Assembly: GCA_028690155.1 (NCBI GenBank)
Contig: JAQVBU010000009.1
Coordinates: 18,392 to 82,391, forward strand
DNA: 64,000 bases
Origin: Alphaproteobacteria bacterium
GTDB taxonomy: Bacteria > Pseudomonadota > Alphaproteobacteria > UBA9219
Direction of reading: 5' to 3'
Shown in pieces: positions 54,841 through 64,000 of this stretch (the first letter of the stretch is position 1; each line of letters begins with the position of its first letter). A program made the translations under genes and the position numbers. The notes beneath the pieces are model-generated. The model was not told the origin of the DNA. It searched no databases and saw only the letters and a program-made list of their open reading frames with translations.

Positions 54841-56184
54841 ATGGACAAGAAACTCTATATCAAAACCTGGGGCTGCCAGATGAACGTTTATGACTCGGAC
54901 CGTATGGCCGACGTCATGGCGCCTTTGGGATACCAACGGACGGCGACGCCTGAAGACGCCGATCTCGTCATTTTCAACACATGCCATATTCGAGAGAAAG
55001 CCTCCGAAAAACTCTTTTCCGAGCTTGGGCGCCTACTTCCCTTCAAACAAGCTAAGGAGGTGCGGGGACAACGCATGATTATCGCCGTTGCCGGATGCGT
55101 CGCTCAAGCCGTCGGAGAAGAAATCCAGAATCGCGCCCCTTTTGTCGATATCGTCCTTGGCCCGCAAGTGTATCAACATCTCCCGAGCATGCTTGAGGCT
55201 TTGAATAAAAATTCTACCCGCGTTTTAAACACCGATTTTCCGCCAGAGCCGAAATTCGACGCGCTTCCCCGGCACGACACGAGCGGAATCAGCGCGTTTC
55301 TTCCCATTCAGGAAGGCTGCAACCGTTTTTGCGCTTATTGCGTCGTGCCGTACACACGCGGCGCCGAGTATTCCCGCGCGCCTGAAGACATTGTGGCCGA
55401 AGCCGAAGATCTTGTCACTTGCGGCGCCCGCGAAGTCACTCTTTTGGGCCAGAACGTCAACGCGTTTCATGGCGTTGATCAAAAAGGCAGGGCATGGAAT
55501 TTAGCGGAACTTCTCGAACGGCTCGCCGACATACAGAATCTTAAACGCCTGCGATTCACCACCTCGCATCCCCGCGATATGGACGATGCGCTCATTGCGG
55601 CGTTTCGGGATCTTCCCAAACTTATGCCTTTTTTGCATCTTCCGGTTCAAAGCGGCTCGGATGCAATCCTCAAAGCCATGAACCGCAAACACACGGCCGA
55701 CGATTATCGACGCACCGTCGACAAACTTCGCGACGCACGGCCCGATCTGGCTCTGTCGTCGGATTTCATCGTCGGCTTCCCCGGCGAAACAGACGATGAT
55801 TTCAACGAAACAATGCGCCTTGTTCGGGACGTACGCTTTGCTCAATCCTTTTCCTTTAAATACAGCCGCCGTCCCGGCACACCCGCCGCAACGCTGGAGG
55901 GTCAAGTCCCGGACGATGTCATGAACGTCCGCATCCAAGAATTGCAAACCCTGCTCCGCGATCAACACACCGCCTTTAACGAAAGTTTTGTCGGACAGAC
56001 TGTCCCCGTTCTTTTCGACGACAACGGCCAAAACAAGGGGAGGATCTTCGGGCGCACGCCGTATCTACAATCAACGTTTGTCGAGGTTTCTGATAAGGAA
56101 CGCGGCGCGCTCAACGGACAGGAAGCCGCGGTGATTATCACCGTCGCAACCCCCAACAACGTTCGGGGCCGTATGATCGCTTGA
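54841..56184 (+). CDS. miaB: tRNA-2-methylthio-N6-dimethylallyladenosine synthase MiaB
   Basis: MiaB is a radical-SAM methylthiotransferase acting on i6A37 of tRNA. The 447-residue protein has the N-terminal domain with three cluster Cys (KTWGCQMNVYDSDRM, FNTCHIREKA, AVAGCVAQAV). The radical-SAM CxxxCxxC is in QEGCNRFCAYCVVPYTRGAE. FLHLPVQSGSDAILKAMNRK is conserved, and a C-terminal TRAM domain ends the protein. It starts 21 bp after olsA. Tandem repeats begin 10 bp after its stop. Confidence 0.96.
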   Translation: MDKKLYIKTWGCQMNVYDSDRMADVMAPLGYQRTATPEDADLVIFNTCHIREKASEKLFSELGRLLPFKQAKEVRGQRMIIAVAGCVAQAVGEEIQNRAPFVDIVLGPQVYQHLPSMLEALNKNSTRVLNTDFPPEPKFDALPRHDTSGISAFLPIQEGCNRFCAYCVVPYTRGAEYSRAPEDIVAEAEDLVTCGAREVTLLGQNVNAFHGVDQKGRAWNLAELLERLADIQNLKRLRFTTSHPRDMDDALIAAFRDLPKLMPFLHLPVQSGSDAILKAMNRKHTADDYRRTVDKLRDARPDLALSSDFIVGFPGETDDDFNETMRLVRDVRFAQSFSFKYSRRPGTPAATLEGQVPDDVMNVRIQELQTLLRDQHTAFNESFVGQTVPVLFDDNGQNKGRIFGRTPYLQSTFVEVSDKERGALNGQEAAVIITVATPNNVRGRMIA

Positions 56185-56194
56185 AGGGCTTAGA

Positions 56195-56597
56195 GCCGAT
56201 CGTGATAAGGTTGGCGTCCTTTAACGACAACCGTTCGCGTGAATCGGCTCGATCATCAAACTAGAGCCGATCGTGATAAGGCTGGCGTCCTTTGACGACA
56301 GCCGTTCACGTGAATCGGTTCGCTCATCAAACTAGAGCCGATCGTGATAAGGTTGGCGTCCTTTAACGACAACCGTTCGCGTGAATCGGCTCGATCATCA
56401 AACTAAGGCCGATCGTGATAAGGTTGGCGTCCTTTAACGACAACCGTTCGCGTGAATCGGCTCGATCATCAAACTAAGGCCGATCGTGATAAGGTTGGCG
56501 TCCTTTAACGACAACCGTTCGCGTGAATCGGCTCGATCATCAAACTAAGGCCGATCGTGATAAGGCTGGCGTGCTTTGACGACAGCCGTTCACGTGA
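56195..56597 (+). repeat. Array of six 71-bp tandem repeats, each a predicted hairpin
   Basis: Units start at 56195, 56266, 56337, 56408, 56479 and 56550, an exact 71-bp period; the last is cut short. Each unit has an outer arm pair (GAGCCGAT...ATCGGCTC in units 1 and 3) and an inner stem GGTTG-g-CGT...ACG-a-CAACC. In units 2 and 6 the inner stem changes to GGCTG...CAGCC, so both partners of one base pair changed together. In unit 2 the outer arm change gives a G-U wobble. There is no protein-coding frame across the array. It lies between miaB and the GLUG-repeat gene. Confidence 0.9.
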
Positions 56598-56692
56598 CCA
56601 AACGCCAAAGGCGTTTGGCGCGTAGCAAGGCCAAAGCCCTGCGAAGTCCGAGCCTTGCGAGGATAAAAACAGGCCTCAAGCCTGTTTTTACA
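56598..56692 (+). other. Hairpin-rich insert interrupting the sixth 71-bp unit
   Basis: The sixth unit stops at CGTGA (56597), and its expected continuation AATCGGCTCG appears only at 56692. The ~95 bases between contain CCAAACGCC-AAA-GGCGTTTGG (56598-56618), a GCAAGGC...GCCTTGC stem, and a terminator-like hairpin. They look like a small palindromic element inserted in the repeat. The boundaries are uncertain by a base or two. Confidence 0.55.
56665..56690. terminator. Terminator between miaB and the GLUG-repeat gene
   Basis: AAAAACAGGC (56665-56674) pairs with GCCTGTTTTT (56680-56689) around CTCAA. The flanking A and T tracts make it work in both directions, ending the GLUG gene transcript (minus) and any transcript through the repeats (plus). 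Confidence 0.85.
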
Positions 56693-56714
56693 ATCGGCTC
56701 GGCAATAACATGCT

Positions 56715-59700
56715 CTAGTTGATCCAAAAAGAAGGATCGATTTCCCAGTTAATCTGCAAAAAAGGATCGATTTGGAGGTTCGCCCCTTGTGTCGCGGCAT
56801 TGCCTTGAAGCGACAAAATCATTCCCTCACCCTGCGAATCGCTGTTTTGAGAATTGCTGGTCATCACCGTCGCAGGAAGAACGCCTTGGTTGCTCGTTCC
56901 GATGGTCAGCGTCCCGGTCCCATACGTGATATCGTACCCCTGCTGTGTGGAATAAACCGTTGGCAAAATTGTGTATGTCCCTGCCACCACAGCCCCTTGA
57001 GACGATCCTGCATAAACCGTTGTGTTGAACAACTTGGATTCGTCGAGGCCTGTCCGCGAATACGTCAGTCCATTGCCCCCGGAATACGAAGGGACCTGAA
57101 CCGTTTCAACGGAATGGTCGTTCGCGGTGGCCGTCAAGGCGGTTAAAAACGTTTTAAGCAACGGATACGTATAGCCGTCATAAATGACCCACAGCGTCGC
57201 GCCCGAACCCGCCGTGGTCCCGCTTTGCGAGAGATCCCACGCGCCAAAGCTCGACAAACGCCTCATCTGCGCCGTCGTCAGTCCCGTCGCGCCGACCGAC
57301 GAACCGCCGCCCACGCCTCTTGCGGTTCCGGAGGTTTCCGTATTCCAGTAGCTTGAGGTTATGGTATCGGCGTTATAGCCGACCAACCCGCCCGTATAAC
57401 TCGATCCGACGATGGCGCCCGTCGCGTAGCTGTTGATGACCGATCCGGAGTGGTTGTACCCGACAACACCCCCCACGTAACTCGACCCGGAAACGCTTCC
57501 TGTCGCATAACTGTTGTTGGTTGTGCCCCCCGAATAATTCTTGCCAACCAGCCCGCCGAGATAAATCCGGCCCGACAGATTTCCCGTCGCATAGCTGGCG
57601 CTGATCAGCCCCGTGTTTTCCCCGACCATGCCGCCAAGGTATGAATCGCCTGTCACGCTTCCTGTCGCGTAACTCTCGCTGATCGTGCCGGAGTAGTTTT
57701 TCCCGGCGATCCCTCCAAGATACGACGACCCCGTTACGGAGCCTGTTGCGTAGCTTTCGCTGACGGTTCCGCTGTTCACGCCCATCAAGCCTCCGACATT
57801 GTTGGCGCCCGACACCGCGCCCGTTGCGTAGCTGGAAAGAACTTCATCGGTGTTAATGCCGATCAAGCCGCCCACGGAATCGCCCGTTCCCGTAACCGAT
57901 CCCGTCGCATAACTGTAGGCTATGGAATCGTCGTTATTGATGCCAACCAAACCGCCGACATAAGACGTGCCCGAAACATCGCCCGTCGCGTAACTGTTAC
58001 GAGCCGTGCCCCCCGAATAATTCTTGCCGAGCAGCCCCCCCACATAGAGCTTTGCAGACACATCGCCGGTGGCATAGCTTGTTTCGACGGCTCCTGTGTT
58101 AATGCCCACAAGTCCGCCCACATAATTCATGGAACCCAACACTGTTCCTTCAGCATAACTCGTGTCGATCGTCCCTGAGTTTGATCCCGCCAAGCCCCCG
58201 ACATAATCCGAACTCCCGGTCACGTTGCCCTCGGCATGGCTGCTTTTGATCGTTCCGCTGTTGTAGCCGACAGCCCCGCCGACGTAGGAAGCGCCCGATA
58301 CGCTTCCGGTCGCATAGCTTTCATCGATCGAACCTGCCGCATTCGACCCGACAAGCCCGGCGACGTAATCGCCCGTTCCCGTGACCGTTCCCGTTGCATG
58401 GCTGCCGTCGACCGCTCCCGTGCTTCGTCCGACCAACCCGCCAACATAAGAAACGCCCGTCACGCTCCCTTCCGCATAGCTGGACGTAATCGTGCCGCCA
58501 TCGCTATACCCTACAAGCCCACCGACGTAACTGTTCGATCCGATAACAGTTCCCGTCGCGTAACTTTCGCTGAGCGTTCCTGTATTGTAGCCGACCAGCC
58601 CGCCTACATAATCGTTTGTTCCTGATACGTCACCTGTCGCGTAACTGTTGTTAATCGCGCCGGAGGTATCATTATACCCAACCAGCCCGCCAACATTGCC
58701 TGAACCCGTCACACTGCCCATTGCGTAGCTGCTTGAAATCGTGCCGTAATTTCTCCCAACCAGCCCCCCGACAGAATCGCTTGAACCCAAAACGCTGCCC
58801 GTCGCATAACTATACGTAATCGCGCCGGAATTTTTCCCGACCAACCCCCCAACAGAATAGCCTGAACCCGTCACGCTCCCCGTCCCGTAGCTGCTCGAGA
58901 TCGTAGCGGAGGTGTCATTATATCCGACAAACCCACCGATATAGCTCCCGGTTCCTGTCGCTTTCCCAGTTGCATAGCTGTAGGAAATCGTCCCCGAATA
59001 GTTATATCCAATAAGCCCGCCAACATAATTAGCCCCTGACACGTTGCCCCAAGCGTAGCTCGATCCGACAGTCCCGCCGCTGTTCGATCCAACTAGGCCC
59101 GCGATATAGTCGCCCGTTCCTGTCACAGATCCTACCGCGTGACTCGCCGTAACCGACCCAGTGCTTCGCCCCACAAGCCCACCGACGAAAGAGGCCCCCG
59201 TCACGCTCCCTTCCGCGTAGCTGGACGTAATTGTGCCGCCGTCGTTATACCCGACGAGCCCACCCAGTTTTGCCGCCCCCGTGACATCACCTGTTGCATA
59301 GCTGAAATCGACGCTTCCCACGTTTTCTCCGACCAGCCCGCCTGCAAAGGAATCTCCCGTCGCACTGCCCGTGACATTGCCCTCGGCGTGGCTTGTTGCA
59401 ATGGATCCGTCGTTCCATCCGACCAGTCCGCCAACGACACCCCCAGAGCCGTTCACATCCCCTGTTGCATAACTTCCGCTGAGCGTTCCGCCGTTATAAC
59501 CCGCGAAGCCGCCGACATTGGTCGCTCCAGACACACTTCCCGTTGCATAGCTGTCGCTGATCGTCCCAAGAGATCCCGAACCGACAAGCCCGCCAACGTT
59601 CATTCCCCCGGACACCCCGCCAATCGCATAACTGTTGCTGATCGTATTCGTATTCTTTCCGACCAGCCCGCCGACGTAATCGCCCGATCCGTCAGCCCTC

Positions 59701-62700
59701 CCTTCGGCGTAACTGTCCTCTATCGTCCCGGCGCTCTGCCCGACCAGTCCGCCGACATAGGACGCACCGATAACATCGCCTTCTTCATGGCTCGCGCGGA
59801 TCGTCCCGTCGTTCCACCCGACAAGCCCGCCCGTGTAGTCGCCCGTCCCCGTAACGGCCCCTGTCGCATAATTTCCACTGAGCGTGCCACCATTATACCC
59901 CGCCAAACCGCCGACATTAGTCGCTCCAGAAACACTTCCCGTTGCATAGCTGTCGCTGATTGTCCCAAGAGATCCCGCGCCGACCAAGCCGCCAACGTTC
60001 ATTCCCCCGGACACCGCGCCAGTCGCATAACTGTTGCTGATCGTATTTATGTTCTTTCCGACCAGTCCGCCGACATAATCGTTCGACCCGGTGACGTCCC
60101 CGGTCGCATAGCTATCGCTGATCGCTGTATTATTCCACCCTATAAGACCGCCGACATAATACCATGTCCCGCTTATGTTCCCCATCGCATAGCTGTTGTG
60201 AATCGAACCCCCGTCATTGTACCCGACAAGCCCCCCGATATAGGACGTTCCCGATACCGTTCCCGTTGCATAGCTGTCCGTTATGTCGCCGTGATTGAGA
60301 CCGATAAGGCCACCGACATGATATTTTCCCGACAGCGTCACAGAAGTATAGCTGGCATCGATGTCTCCGTCGTTCCATCCAACCATGCCCCCAATTCTTT
60401 CATTGGAGCCTGTTACGCTACCCGTCACATAGCTTCTCGTAATGGTTCCATAGTTCTTCCCGATTAATCCGCTGACATAACTCGATCCCGTCATACTGAC
60501 ATTCGTCAAACCGACATTTTCAACGACGGCGCCTGATCCTGTCGACGCGAACAAGCTGACATAATCCGTCGTGGGGCGATTGATCGTCAGACCCGTGATC
60601 GTATGACCGAACCCGTTGAACACGCCCGTGAAGCTCGTCGTTCCATCCCCCAGCGGATCAAAACCCGCGCCGCCGTTCCAACTCGCTGTCCCCGTCGCGT
60701 CGATATCGCTCCCCAACGCATAGTACCCATCCAAGGCTCCCTCGATCCCCTGAAGATCCGTGCCCGTCGTCGAGCCTTCGCTCCCCAAGCTCGTGATGAG
60801 CGTATAGGCTTGCCCGTTGATCGCCAGCGTTCCCGTGCTTTCAAGGCTGATCGCGTTCGTGAAGCCCGCATCGGTCAGATCAAACGTCAGATCCCCCGTG
60901 TACGTCAGCACCAGTCCCGCCGTTCCCGTCCCTGCAAGATCCGCGTCAAGAACGATGTCCCCCGCCGTCGCCTCCAGCGACAACGTGTTTGCACTCCATG
61001 CCACATCATTATTGACGGTAATCGTGCCCCCTTCAATTGCCACGCCCTTTAACAAGGTCACGGCCCCGTCCGTCACCGTGAAAAATCCGGCCGACACGCC
61101 CAGCGCATCCATCGCCGTTATAAACGAAGACGTCGAAACCGCGCTTTCCGTGCTGATAAACGTGAGTGTATCGGTCTGCATCGTCAGACCCGAGACAAGA
61201 CGGGTGCTTCCGTCGGCTCTGTAGACCGTCGTGCTCAATCCCCCGCTTGCCTGAGACAAGACAACGTCGGTCCCGGCGGACAACGACCCTTCCGGCAAGA
61301 TGATATAAAGGCTTCCGTCCGCGCCGATCGATCCCGATCCTGCGGCCACATCATGGATTGCTGCGTCGATCCCCGTTCCGCCGCTCAGATCCGTCGTTCC
61401 CTTCACAATGGCGATATCGCCTTGCCATTGCAGATAGGGGTAGCTCTCTCCCTCCATAATCGTCCAGGTCGAGGCAAAGTCCCACCCGCTCAACGACGCC
61501 TGCGTCATCAGCTGCGCCGTCGTCAGGCCCGTGGCCCCGTCCGACGAACCGTGACCAATACCTATGGTCATTCCAGAGGATTCGATATTCCAGTAGCTTG
61601 ATATTATGGTATCGGCGTTATACCCGACCAACCCGCCAACGTAATCGCTCGTTCCCGTGACGGCGCCTGTCGCATAGCTGTTCGAAATTGTGCCGGAGGT
61701 GTAATTATACCCGACCAACCCGCCGACATAATTGCCTGAATCCGAAACGCTGCCCGTCGCGTAGCTGTTCGAAATTGTGCCGGAGGTGTAATTATATCCG
61801 ACCAACCCGCCGACATAATTGCCTGAACCCGAAACGCTGCCCGTCGCGTAACTTTGATCAATTGTACCCCCGGCATTCGAGCCAACAAGCCCGCCAACGG
61901 CATTGCCTGTTCCTGAGGTATCGCCTGTTGCATAGCTATACAAAATCGTGCCTGCGTTGTTATAGCCTACCAAGCCGCCAACTTCATAGTTTCCCCCAGA
62001 AACACTACCCTTTGCGTAGCTATATGTAATCGTACCAGAGTTATTCTGCCCCACCAGCCCACCAACCCGATTACCTGCACCAGACACGCCCCCTGTCGCG
62101 TAACTATCGCTTATGATATAATTATTGTATCCTACGAGTCCGCCTACATAGTTAGCGCCCGTCACATCTCCCGCCGCATAGCTCAAGCTAAGCGTTTGCC
62201 CAACGCTCGCACCAACCAAACCGCCAACATAATCGCCCGTTCCCGTCACAGATCCCAAAGCGTGGCTCGAGGTAATCGCCCCGGTGCTTCGGCCAACCAA
62301 CCCGCCAATATAAGAAACACCCGTCACGCTTCCTTCGGCATAGCTGGATAGGATCGAGCCACTCTCATTATAGCCCACAAGCCCTCCCACTCTGGACGAT
62401 CCTATGACCGCGCCCGTGGCATAGCTTGAATCAATAGTCCCGTCATTCTCGCCAACTAGCCCCCCAACGTAATCCCCCGTTCCCGATACGGCCCCTGTGG
62501 CATGGCTCGTGCTAATCGTTCCAACATCGTTATAGCCAACTAAACCGCCGACATACCCTGTTCCTTCGACCATACCCGTCGCATAACTACCGCCTATGCT
62601 GGCATCATAGTTATGTCCAACCAATCCTCCAACATAGTTACCTGCGCCCGTGACCTTCCCTGTTGCATAACTGGCCGTGATTGTCCCCGAATAATTTTTC

Positions 62701-64000
62701 CCGGCCAACCCGCCGATATAACCGTCTGTTCCTGTCACAACGCCTATTGCATAACTTTCTTCTATACTCCCTTGGTTGACGCCGACCAAACCGCCGACGC
62801 TCGAAGAGCCGGAGACCTCACCAAGTGCGTAGCTTTCGACGATCGTCCCGTTACTCCATCCCGCCAAGCCCCCAATTTGATCGGTTCCGGTTACCTCCCC
62901 CTCAGCATAACTGTTGTCAATGCTTCCCGTATTTTTCCCGATAAGGCCCCCAACCGATGACAAACCAGCCACGGTACCCGTCGCATAGCTTTCGTCAATC
63001 GTTCCAGAGTTCATGCCTACAAGGCCGCCGACATAAGTCTCTGTTCCTGACACAGCGCCTAGTGCATGGCTCGTGCCGATCGTTCCCATATCGTTATATC
63101 CAACCAAACCGCCAACATATCCGGTTCCTTCAACGCCCCCCATGGCGTAGCTTCCGCTGACGGTGCCGTGGTAATTATATCCGACAAGTCCGCCGACATA
63201 ACTATCCGTTCCCGACGTGTATCCTGTCGCATAGCTATCTCGGACAACACTTCCTGTGCCATTGTTCCCAACCAAACCACCAATATTGGTTCCCGTTCCG
63301 GTCACGGTGCCTGTGGCATGACTTGACTCGATCACCCCACCGCTTCCATTGCCGCCAACTAAACCGCCGATATTGGCTCCCGTCCCTATCACGGCACCTT
63401 CGGCATAAGATCCGCTGATCGTTCCGCTGTTATATCCGATCAGTCCGCCTATATTCGATGTCGATGCCGTAACGGCCCCTGTTGCATAGCTGTCGATAAC
63501 CGACCCGTAGTTGCGCCCGACAAGACCGCCTATGTGCGAGCTTGCGCCCGTAACATTTCCGATCGCATAGCTTGTCCTTATGGTTCCGTAATAATTTTCG
63601 CCGACCAAGCCGCCGATACGAGAGCTGGTTCCCGACACGCTTCCCGACGCGTAGCTTTCGTCAATCGTACCGGAATTCAACCCGACAAGACCTCCGACGT
63701 AAGACGTGCCCTCAACAACGCCCGTTGCATAACTCCCTTCAATCGAGCCACTGGCATTGGTTCCGACCAGCCCGCCGACATAGGACGTTCCGCTCACCGT
63801 CACGGTGGCATAACTGTCTTCGATCAAACCGTAATAACTGTAAGCCACCAACCCGCCGACATAAGAACTCGATCCCGTGACGTTGCCGGTTGCATAGCTG
63901 GAATGAATCGACCCAGAACTATTTTTCCCAACCAACGTCCCAACAGAACTACTCCCCACGACGCTGGCCTCAAGTATTCCTGTGTTGGAAATCACAGAGC
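56715..64000 (-). CDS. Giant GLUG-repeat surface/adhesin-like protein, C-terminal ~2,400 residues (5' end outside window)
   Basis: The frame is open to the right edge, so at least 2,426 residues are seen and the N-terminus is missing. Most of it is GLUG repeats of ~24-29 residues (pattern SYATGSVSGSSYVGGLVGYN then SGTIS). There are two arrays: roughly 61640 to the edge, and roughly 57360-60500. Each ends with the same closing module (SSYWN...SGATGLTTAQ-like). Between them, near 60510-61600, is a ~360-residue segment ending in FTGVFNGFGHTITGLTINR. Near the C-terminus (about 56880-57140) is an MBG/YDG-like domain. No autotransporter barrel is present; the last residues are IDPFLQINWEIDPSFWIN. 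The type suggests a secreted filamentous adhesin, possibly using two-partner secretion. Confidence 0.85.
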   Translation of the reverse strand, partial: SVISNTGILEASVVGSSSVGTLVGKNSSGSIHSSYATGNVTGSSSYVGGLVAYSYYGLIEDSYATVTVSGTSYVGGLVGTNASGSIEGSYATGVVEGTSYVGGLVGLNSGTIDESYASGSVSGTSSRIGGLVGENYYGTIRTSYAIGNVTGASSHIGGLVGRNYGSVIDSYATGAVTASTSNIGGLIGYNSGTISGSYAEGAVIGTGANIGGLVGGNGSGGVIESSHATGTVTGTGTNIGGLVGNNGTGSVVRDSYATGYTSGTDSYVGGLVGYNYHGTVSGSYAMGGVEGTGYVGGLVGYNDMGTIGTSHALGAVSGTETYVGGLVGMNSGTIDESYATGTVAGLSSVGGLIGKNTGSIDNSYAEGEVTGTDQIGGLAGWSNGTIVESYALGEVSGSSSVGGLVGVNQGSIEESYAIGVVTGTDGYIGGLAGKNYSGTITASYATGKVTGAGNYVGGLVGHNYDASIGGSYATGMVEGTGYVGGLVGYNDVGTISTSHATGAVSGTGDYVGGLVGENDGTIDSSYATGAVIGSSRVGGLVGYNESGSILSSYAEGSVTGVSYIGGLVGRSTGAITSSHALGSVTGTGDYVGGLVGASVGQTLSLSYAAGDVTGANYVGGLVGYNNYIISDSYATGGVSGAGNRVGGLVGQNNSGTITYSYAKGSVSGGNYEVGGLVGYNNAGTILYSYATGDTSGTGNAVGGLVGSNAGGTIDQSYATGSVSGSGNYVGGLVGYNYTSGTISNSYATGSVSDSGNYVGGLVGYNYTSGTISNSYATGAVTGTSDYVGGLVGYNADTIISSYWNIESSGMTIGIGHGSSDGATGLTTAQLMTQASLSGWDFASTWTIMEGESYPYLQWQGDIAIVKGTTDLSGGTGIDAAIHDVAAGSGSIGADGSLYIILPEGSLSAGTDVVLSQASGGLSTTVYRADGSTRLVSGLTMQTDTLTFISTESAVSTSSFITAMDALGVSAGFFTVTDGAVTLLKGVAIEGGTITVNNDVAWSANTLSLEATAGDIVLDADLAGTGTAGLVLTYTGDLTFDLTDAGFTNAISLESTGTLAINGQAYTLITSLGSEGSTTGTDLQGIEGALDGYYALGSDIDATGTASWNGGAGFDPLGDGTTSFTGVFNGFGHTITGLTINRPTTDYVSLFASTGSGAVVENVGLTNVSMTGSSYVSGLIGKNYGTITRSYVTGSVTGSNERIGGMVGWNDGDIDASYTSVTLSGKYHVGGLIGLNHGDITDSYATGTVSGTSYIGGLVGYNDGGSIHNSYAMGNISGTWYYVGGLIGWNNTAISDSYATGDVTGSNDYVGGLVGKNINTISNSYATGAVSGGMNVGGLVGAGSLGTISDSYATGSVSGATNVGGLAGYNGGTLSGNYATGAVTGTGDYTGGLVGWNDGTIRASHEEGDVIGASYVGGLVGQSAGTIEDSYAEGRADGSGDYVGGLVGKNTNTISNSYAIGGVSGGMNVGGLVGSGSLGTISDSYATGSVSGATNVGGFAGYNGGTLSGSYATGDVNGSGGVVGGLVGWNDGSIATSHAEGNVTGSATGDSFAGGLVGENVGSVDFSYATGDVTGAAKLGGLVGYNDGGTITSSYAEGSVTGASFVGGLVGRSTGSVTASHAVGSVTGTGDYIAGLVGSNSGGTVGSSYAWGNVSGANYVGGLIGYNYSGTISYSYATGKATGTGSYIGGFVGYNDTSATISSSYGTGSVTGSGYSVGGLVGKNSGAITYSYATGSVLGSSDSVGGLVGRNYGTISSSYAMGSVTGSGNVGGLVGYNDTSGAINNSYATGDVSGTNDYVGGLVGYNTGTLSESYATGTVIGSNSYVGGLVGYSDGGTITSSYAEGSVTGVSYVGGLVGRSTGAVDGSHATGTVTGTGDYVAGLVGSNAAGSIDESYATGSVSGASYVGGAVGYNSGTIKSSHAEGNVTGSSDYVGGLAGSNSGTIDTSYAEGTVLGSMNYVGGLVGINTGAVETSYATGDVSAKLYVGGLLGKNYSGGTARNSYATGDVSGTSYVGGLVGINNDDSIAYSYATGSVTGTGDSVGGLIGINTDEVLSSYATGAVSGANNVGGLMGVNSGTVSESYATGSVTGSSYLGGIAGKNYSGTISESYATGSVTGDSYLGGMVGENTGLISASYATGNLSGRIYLGGLVGKNYSGGTTNNSYATGSVSGSSYVGGVVGYNHSGSVINSYATGAIVGSSYTGGLVGYNADTITSSYWNTETSGTARGVGGGSSVGATGLTTAQMRRLSSFGAWDLSQSGTTAGSGATLWVIYDGYTYPLLKTFLTALTATANDHSVETVQVPSYSGGNGLTYSRTGLDESKLFNTTVYAGSSQGAVVAGTYTILPTVYSTQQGYDITYGTGTLTIGTSNQGVLPATVMTSNSQNSDSQGEGMILSLQGNAATQGANLQIDPFLQINWEIDPSFWIN

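Noticed and set aside
56195-56597. CRISPR array or integron attC array
   Set aside because: Units are contiguous near-identical 71-mers with no variable spacers, no cas or integrase genes, and no attC core motifs.

Overview
The window reads as a piece of the chromosome of a flagellated alphaproteobacterium. The supporting markers are the alphaproteobacterial AddB/AddA pair, a ChvI/ChvG two-component pair, the ornithine-lipid genes olsB/olsA, homospermidine synthase, an AmgK/MurU-like sugar recycling pair, a DUF6489 gene behind a CtrA-like site, and GatCAB. An oxygen-sensitive class III ribonucleotide reductase (nrdD/nrdG) behind FNR-like and NrdR-like sites points to growth with little or no oxygen. 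Family or genus cannot be fixed from the sequence alone. The genome is compact, with many ATGA/GTGA start-stop overlaps and several convergent genes whose ends overlap.

Layout. 1-6.7 kb: flagellar hook end (flgE partial, flgK, flgL), then a methyltransferase-like protein with a degraded SAM motif and a TPR-glycosyltransferase-like protein. 6.7-11.3 kb: a small membrane protein facing a bamA-hom-skp operon on the minus strand. 11.4-19.4 kb: amgK-murU-addB-addA, tightly coupled. 19.5-26.6 kb: a dienelactone-hydrolase-like pseudoenzyme, DUF6489, GNAT and mutT genes, an lptF-lptG-lpxH-like LPS operon, and pepA-holC. 26.6-30.1 kb: chemotaxis receptor, AraC-type regulator, queF. 30.05-30.6 kb: a gene-free, hairpin-rich gap. 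30.6-34.8 kb: ornithine decarboxylase-type enzyme, homospermidine synthase, a Nudix protein and a small unknown gene. 34.8-45.6 kb: mnmE, a glycine-zipper lipoprotein, an M20 peptidase, nrdG/nrdD, a prepilin-peptidase/pilin-like pair, a zinc-finger protein, an ABC ATPase, pal, an RHH regulator and ruvX. 45.6-50.5 kb: gatC-gatA-gatB-cobS-nth. 50.5-56.2 kb: chvG/chvI, olsB-olsA, miaB. 56.2-56.7 kb: six 71-bp tandem repeats that each fold as a hairpin, the last one interrupted. 56.7 kb to the end: the 3' part of a very large GLUG-repeat surface protein gene that continues past the window edge.

How the parts fit. Much of the region serves the envelope: outer-membrane assembly (BamA, Skp, Pal), LPS synthesis and export (LpxH-like, LptF, LptG), peptidoglycan sugar recycling (AmgK/MurU), phosphate-free lipids (OlsBA) and envelope sensing (ChvGI). 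A second theme is genome and tRNA maintenance: AddAB, Nth, RuvX, HolC, MnmE, MiaB, QueF and GatCAB.

The signals most worth following are the 71-bp repeats with paired base changes, the stacked FNR/NrdR control region of nrdD, two enzyme-family proteins that have lost their catalytic motifs, the gene-free gap at 30.05-30.6 kb, and the repeat expansion in the GLUG gene. No defence island, prophage, insertion sequence, CRISPR array, rRNA or tRNA gene was seen.
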